A stretch of 64,000 bases of DNA from positions 1,860,001-1,924,000 of the forward strand of contig OZ243045.1 in assembly GCA_965212125.1 (NCBI GenBank), written 5' to 3'. Position numbers and translations under genes: made by a program. Within the stretch, counting starts at the first letter, position 1. Every line of letters starts with the position of its first letter. The stretch comes from CAYRJD01 sp965212125 (GTDB lineage: Bacteria; Actinomycetota; Acidimicrobiia; Acidimicrobiales; Poriferisodalaceae). This document shows positions 60,766 to 64,000 of this stretch, piece after piece. The notes beneath the pieces are model-generated. The model saw only the letters and a program-made list of their open reading frames with translations. It searched no databases and had not been told where the DNA came from.

Positions 60766-62772
60766 ATGCGTCTACGTTTTCTTTTCTATCTTTTTATTGC
60801 CGCTCTTGTCGTGTCGGGTGGGGCGTTTCTGTTTTCTGGCACAGTGGAAGCAGAGCATAGGGAATCTTCTACTTACATACACAGGAACTGGTGGGTGCTA
60901 CCTGCAACAAACGAAAGAGTCTGTCATATTCCTGACACTAGCGTGGGCGAGAATGAATGCCACGATGTTTTTGTCCCAGAAAGGAAAGAAACAACCGAAT
61001 GTGAAGGCAAGGGAAACTGTGGGCACGGGCCGCCAGAGCCTGGAATGATTTTGGATGTGAGGGAAGGCTGTGGGGATGGAATCTGCGATGGGCACGATGA
61101 CATTGAAATACCAGGCGAAGAAAGACTACATTGCCCGACGCCGGGTAAGACACACTTAGATGCTGATGATCCTGAATGTGATAGCGCCCCTCCCCCTCCT
61201 TGCGATATGAGTGCTACCGCTACACATGAAAACAGGTGGGTTGCTGGAAGTTCCACTGCCGGACACACCACCATAAGAGGCCATGGCCCCGAAAGCTTTA
61301 ATTACTGCAACCACAAGCACACAGACCCAATTGGTGGTGGCGGTATTGAGGAGGAGGTAAGATTTGTTTGTGATGACCGTAGGTGGGATAGGACTGATAG
61401 GCACGAGGAACAGGTACGAACTCATCCAGGGCACTCTCACGAGTGGCGGAGACATAATGGCTATTGCAACCATGAACACAAACCTGCTTGTAATCGCAGT
61501 TTGACAAGCACTCACGCAAGGGTCGCAATAGAGGATCACCCTAACAACGGAAGACACGGAAATCTAAGTCACAGAAGAAACGACACTTCTTCTGCCTCAG
61601 TCAGCACGAGAGTGGGAAGCAGCTATGGCACCTATTGCCCTCATAGTCATCCCGTTCCGCAGCAATGTTTCCCTGTGAGCGTGGAGCATGCTGCCCTTCC
61701 GCGACACGACATAAACGGGCAATCCACACCTGCTGAGACTGTTATTTGGGCTAGCGACAACGATAGTCAGAACAGCCTTGTTGATCCTACTAAACCTCTT
61801 TATTGGGAAGTTAGAGATAACCATAACTCCCACGACCACACTTACAATTCAACAACGTTTAAATTTCCGTGTCCTCACAGGCATGGGAAGCCTATTTTGG
61901 TTTGTGATTTGGTAGATGTGGATGATGGTGAGGATTGGGCTTCGGACATTGGGTATCAGTTATCTCACCAAGCTAAGTGGGAAATCCGTGATGGGAAGAT
62001 ACTACGGATAGAAAGGAAATGGTCTGGATCGCAGCTAGCAAAGCGCTTATGGGGTAAAAATCCTAGTTTCCTCATAAGGAACGGAGGGGGGTTTGGAAGC
62101 GATAATCTAACTGTTTTAGGAATCCATCAAGATGGTTTGCTGACAGGCGATAGTGGTGGTGATAGCAGCGACCGAACTTTTTTCAACTCTGAGATTACTG
62201 AGGTTAGTCCGCATCCCATAACTGGCCGCCAGCAAATGCGCTTATCGCACTTAGATCACACAGGCTCATTTCTCGCTGCTAACGGGATAACTTACAGGAC
62301 ATGGGGTGAAGTCGGTTTCTTATGGCTGGACTGGAACACTCTGTTCGGAAGCGATTGCCCCATCCCGGTGGATCTAATACCACTTCCACCACCCCCGCCT
62401 CCTCCACCTCCTCCTCCACCAGTCTGCAGCCCGTATCACACTGGAAATCATGTCTTCAACGCCTCGTGGTTTCCATATCTCTCATATCTGTTAAATCACA
62501 CTGAGATAAAGCAACACGACGACCAACTCAACGACGGAGTCCTACTCTGTGACCATAAACATCCTCCACCACCTCCCCCTTGCGATGATGCGGATCAGGC
62601 TCGCCTTGCAAGACATAAGAGGCTCGGGCATGTTTGGGATGTAAGTAAGAACCACACTGAAATAAAGAGCCATGGTTGGCTTCATGTGTGTGACCCGTCT
62701 CATAACCACACTGTGCCTGAGTTAGATCCAACTGATCAGGGTAGCGACGTCGAAGATAGCGACCCTTCTTAA
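60766..62772 (+). CDS. Secreted multi-module Cys/His-rich protein, unknown function
   Basis: A 668-residue product with a Sec signal (FLFYLFIAALVVSGGAFLF, cleavage near residue 29). About six modules each end in C-x-H-x-H: CNHKH at 181, CNHEH at 234, CPHSH at 291, CPHRH at 369, CDHKH at 595, and the variant CDPSHNH at 642. Before these, several modules carry H-T-x-I-K/R-x-H or x-V-R-x-H (HTTIRGH, HTEIKQH, HTEIKSH). Pro-rich hinges separate modules, including a 12-residue Pro run near 541. A non-repeat domain fills 380-531. Cys and His spacing suggests metal binding, possibly zinc or copper, but I know no family with this layout. The gene follows the lipoprotein gene by 24 bases. Confidence 0.75.
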   Translation: MRLRFLFYLFIAALVVSGGAFLFSGTVEAEHRESSTYIHRNWWVLPATNERVCHIPDTSVGENECHDVFVPERKETTECEGKGNCGHGPPEPGMILDVREGCGDGICDGHDDIEIPGEERLHCPTPGKTHLDADDPECDSAPPPPCDMSATATHENRWVAGSSTAGHTTIRGHGPESFNYCNHKHTDPIGGGGIEEEVRFVCDDRRWDRTDRHEEQVRTHPGHSHEWRRHNGYCNHEHKPACNRSLTSTHARVAIEDHPNNGRHGNLSHRRNDTSSASVSTRVGSSYGTYCPHSHPVPQQCFPVSVEHAALPRHDINGQSTPAETVIWASDNDSQNSLVDPTKPLYWEVRDNHNSHDHTYNSTTFKFPCPHRHGKPILVCDLVDVDDGEDWASDIGYQLSHQAKWEIRDGKILRIERKWSGSQLAKRLWGKNPSFLIRNGGGFGSDNLTVLGIHQDGLLTGDSGGDSSDRTFFNSEITEVSPHPITGRQQMRLSHLDHTGSFLAANGITYRTWGEVGFLWLDWNTLFGSDCPIPVDLIPLPPPPPPPPPPPPVCSPYHTGNHVFNASWFPYLSYLLNHTEIKQHDDQLNDGVLLCDHKHPPPPPPCDDADQARLARHKRLGHVWDVSKNHTEIKSHGWLHVCDPSHNHTVPELDPTDQGSDVEDSDPS

Positions 62773-62945
62773 GACGCACCCCAGACGCGCCTGCCAAACA
62801 GTGAGCGTGAGTCATTGCGCCCTCGCACAGCTGTGTCGTGTGCAAGGCAGGATCGCTGGTTGGTGCCTTAGAGAAAGGGTGCGGTTGAGGGCGAGCCAGC
62901 GAATGCCTCACTACAGCCCACATCGCCATTCACCTAGCAACCGAG
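62773..62945. other. Noncoding gap before the duplicate copy
   Basis: 173 bases between the Cys/His protein gene and copy B. I see no gene, terminator or insertion-sequence remnant. The junction with the duplicated segment is at 62946. Confidence 0.5.
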
Positions 62946-63087
62946 TGCGGTGATTGTCAGCGTGGGATTTGCCGTTGGCGGTTGGATTGGTGCGCATTTC
63001 GCGGTGCGGGGTGGCGAGCGTTTGATTCGGCCGGTCATGTTGGTGGCGGTGGTCGCTTTGGCTGGTCGAATGGTCGGGTTGTACTAG
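62946..63087 (+). pseudogene. Duplicated 3' fragment of the tauE/safE gene
   Basis: The last 142 bases of the permease gene at 59145-59948, including its TAG stop, reappear here with a few substitutions. It has no start or upstream part. It is a by-product of the tandem duplication. Confidence 0.9.
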
Positions 63088-63123
63088 ATCGCTGGTTTTT
63101 CAGTACGGGTGTTTTTGGTTTGG

Positions 63124-63129
63124 TACAAT
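63124..63129 (+). promoter_or_regulatory. Probable -10 element, duplicate copy
   Basis: TACAAT with the same 8-base spacing to the ATG at 63137 as in copy 1. Confidence 0.48.
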
Positions 63130-63136
63130 CGTGGGT

Positions 63137-63859
63137 ATGGGACTAGTAAAGCTGTTTTCAATACCCGCTGTCGTTGTTCTGTTTGCTGTTGCTTGCGGTG
63201 CGACGGAAGCGTTACGCACAGAGGGCGCACCACAAGCTGATGCGGCTGGGATTGTTGCTGCTGCTGCGCCTGACGTTGAGCCTGATGCCGTTGAGGAGGA
63301 GGTTGCTGGGCCTACGCATTCACACGGTGAGGACACGCACACGCATGAGGTAGCCGTTGAGGAAGAGGCTGCGCCTGAGACCGATGGTGCGGAGGAAGAG
63401 GTGGTTGAGCCTGAGACCGATGGTGCGGAGGTTGAATCCGAAATCATTTATGAAGAGATTGTGGAGCTTGAGGATACTGATTTTGAGGATTTGTGGAACG
63501 AGATTGTTATAGGTACAACCGAAGAGGGGTATCCCATTATTGATGAAAGCAATAGAGCCAGAGTTGGTGATTTGCTTACGGATGATATGCGGGAGTTGAC
63601 GTATGTTTTCTATGGTGAAGATACTGTAACTACTGAAACAATCAAAGTACACGGCCCACCTGGCGGCATCATAATTCCAGAGGGTACCAAAGAAGAAAGG
63701 GATGCCTGGTTCAGAGAACAAGGCATAGACCCAGATACTGTGATTCGTAATCCAATAACTACTTACAAGTTTCCTGCTACCACTACCGAAGCAGAAGCAG
63801 AAGCTTGGCTTAGAAAACAAGGCATAGACCGCAGCCTGGCAAAAATTGCTTACGAGTAG
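63137..63859 (+). CDS. His-rich acidic-linker lipoprotein, copy 2, unknown function
   Basis: A 240-residue near copy of the lipoprotein at 59998. The signal, the lipobox Cys20 and the THSHGEDTHTHE motif are unchanged. Differences cluster in the linker, where VGRLGA is lost and PETDGAE is duplicated, and in one loop of the folded domain (TKTTSTISSSG in copy 1, TVTTETIKVHG here). The pattern suggests both copies are expressed and at least one loop has been free or selected to change. The shared promoter makes joint expression likely. Confidence 0.72.
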   Translation: MGLVKLFSIPAVVVLFAVACGATEALRTEGAPQADAAGIVAAAAPDVEPDAVEEEVAGPTHSHGEDTHTHEVAVEEEAAPETDGAEEEVVEPETDGAEVESEIIYEEIVELEDTDFEDLWNEIVIGTTEEGYPIIDESNRARVGDLLTDDMRELTYVFYGEDTVTTETIKVHGPPGGIIIPEGTKEERDAWFREQGIDPDTVIRNPITTYKFPATTTEAEAEAWLRKQGIDRSLAKIAYE

Positions 63860-63926
63860 CTGAAATTTAGCTTCATTTTTGTTGCCGACCTGTCTGCTTT
63901 AAGCGGCTAGTCCGCCAGCGGCTATG

Positions 63927-64000
63927 TCAGATGGCTTTTGCCATGGCTGTGATGGCTTGATTGACCATCTCGGGTGAGGTAGCGAAGTTAAGCCGTGCAA
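63927..64000 (-). CDS. C-terminus of a PLP-dependent aminotransferase (MalY/PatB-like), cut by window edge
   Basis: On the minus strand the last 23 codons before a TGA at 63927 read ARLNFATSPEMVNQAITAMA and end KAI. The RLNFATSP pattern is typical of the end of class I/II aminotransferases, in particular MalY/PatB cystathionine beta-lyases. Only the tail is visible, so the exact enzyme is uncertain. Confidence 0.5.
   Translation of the reverse strand, partial: ARLNFATSPEMVNQAITAMAKAI

Larger units (their letters stand above)
62946..63874 (+). repeat. Copy B of the tandem duplication
   Basis: A direct repeat of 59807-60756 with small indels. The promoter and signal region are nearly identical, the linker and one loop of the lipoprotein have diverged. 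Confidence 0.93.

Noticed and set aside
62946..63087. Separate small membrane protein gene
   Set aside because: It is the copied 3' end of tauE without a start or the rest of the gene.

Overview
The window is a 64 kb stretch of a GC-rich actinobacterial chromosome centred on the replication-origin neighbourhood. Several markers point to Actinobacteria: CrgA, DUF3499, DUF3566 after gyrA, a PknB-type kinase with PASTA domains, CwlM, a mycothiol-dependent-isomerase-like protein, F420-type luciferase-like oxidoreductases and many probable leaderless genes. An Acidimicrobiia-like lineage is a guess from gene order and content. No rRNA, insertion sequence, prophage or CRISPR array was seen.

Layout. 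1-6.2 kb: 3' end of murJ, degV, a separate membrane pseudokinase, a small membrane protein, trxB, trxA and a CwlM-like protein. 6.3-12.3 kb (mostly minus strand): parB, parA, a perfect parS site, inverted rsmG, jag split into two genes, yidC, yidD, rnpA, rpmH. 12.7-24.9 kb (plus strand): dnaA, dnaN, recF, a DciA-like gene, a lipoprotein gene, an AT-richer two-gene insert, gyrB, gyrA, a TadE-like gene and DUF3566. The switch in gene direction around 12.3-12.7 kb and a DnaA-box-like site between dnaA and dnaN are what one expects at oriC.

25-45 kb: tRNA-Ile, a saccharopine-dehydrogenase-like protein, an MDMPI-like protein, lgt, a lower-GC lipoprotein/secreted-protein pair, a large Lhr helicase, a CDGSH protein, a HelD/HelR-type ATPase, three luciferase-like oxidoreductases, an MFS permease, tRNA-Ala, an exonuclease-BRCT protein and an acyl-CoA dehydrogenase. 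45-50.6 kb: DUF3499, crgA, pknB, a PP2C phosphatase and an FHA protein, a cell-division/cell-wall signalling cluster that lacks the usual rodA and pbpA, then tRNA-Leu. 50.7-59.9 kb: ogt, ada-alkA fusion, glutaryl-CoA-dehydrogenase-like gene, persulfide dioxygenase-like and rhodanese genes, azlCD, PAC2, aroC and tauE.

59.8-63.9 kb is the most unusual part. A roughly 0.95 kb tandem duplication, carrying the 3' end of tauE and a His-rich lipoprotein gene, brackets a gene for a 668-residue secreted protein built from about six Cys/His modules, each ending in a C-x-H-x-H motif. I recognise no family for it. A metal-binding surface system is the simplest hypothesis. Other points of note are that murJ is separate from its pseudokinase, the CwlM amidase fold looks catalytically dead, and cwlM and lhr both have conserved N-terminal domains with no canonical start codon in front of them.
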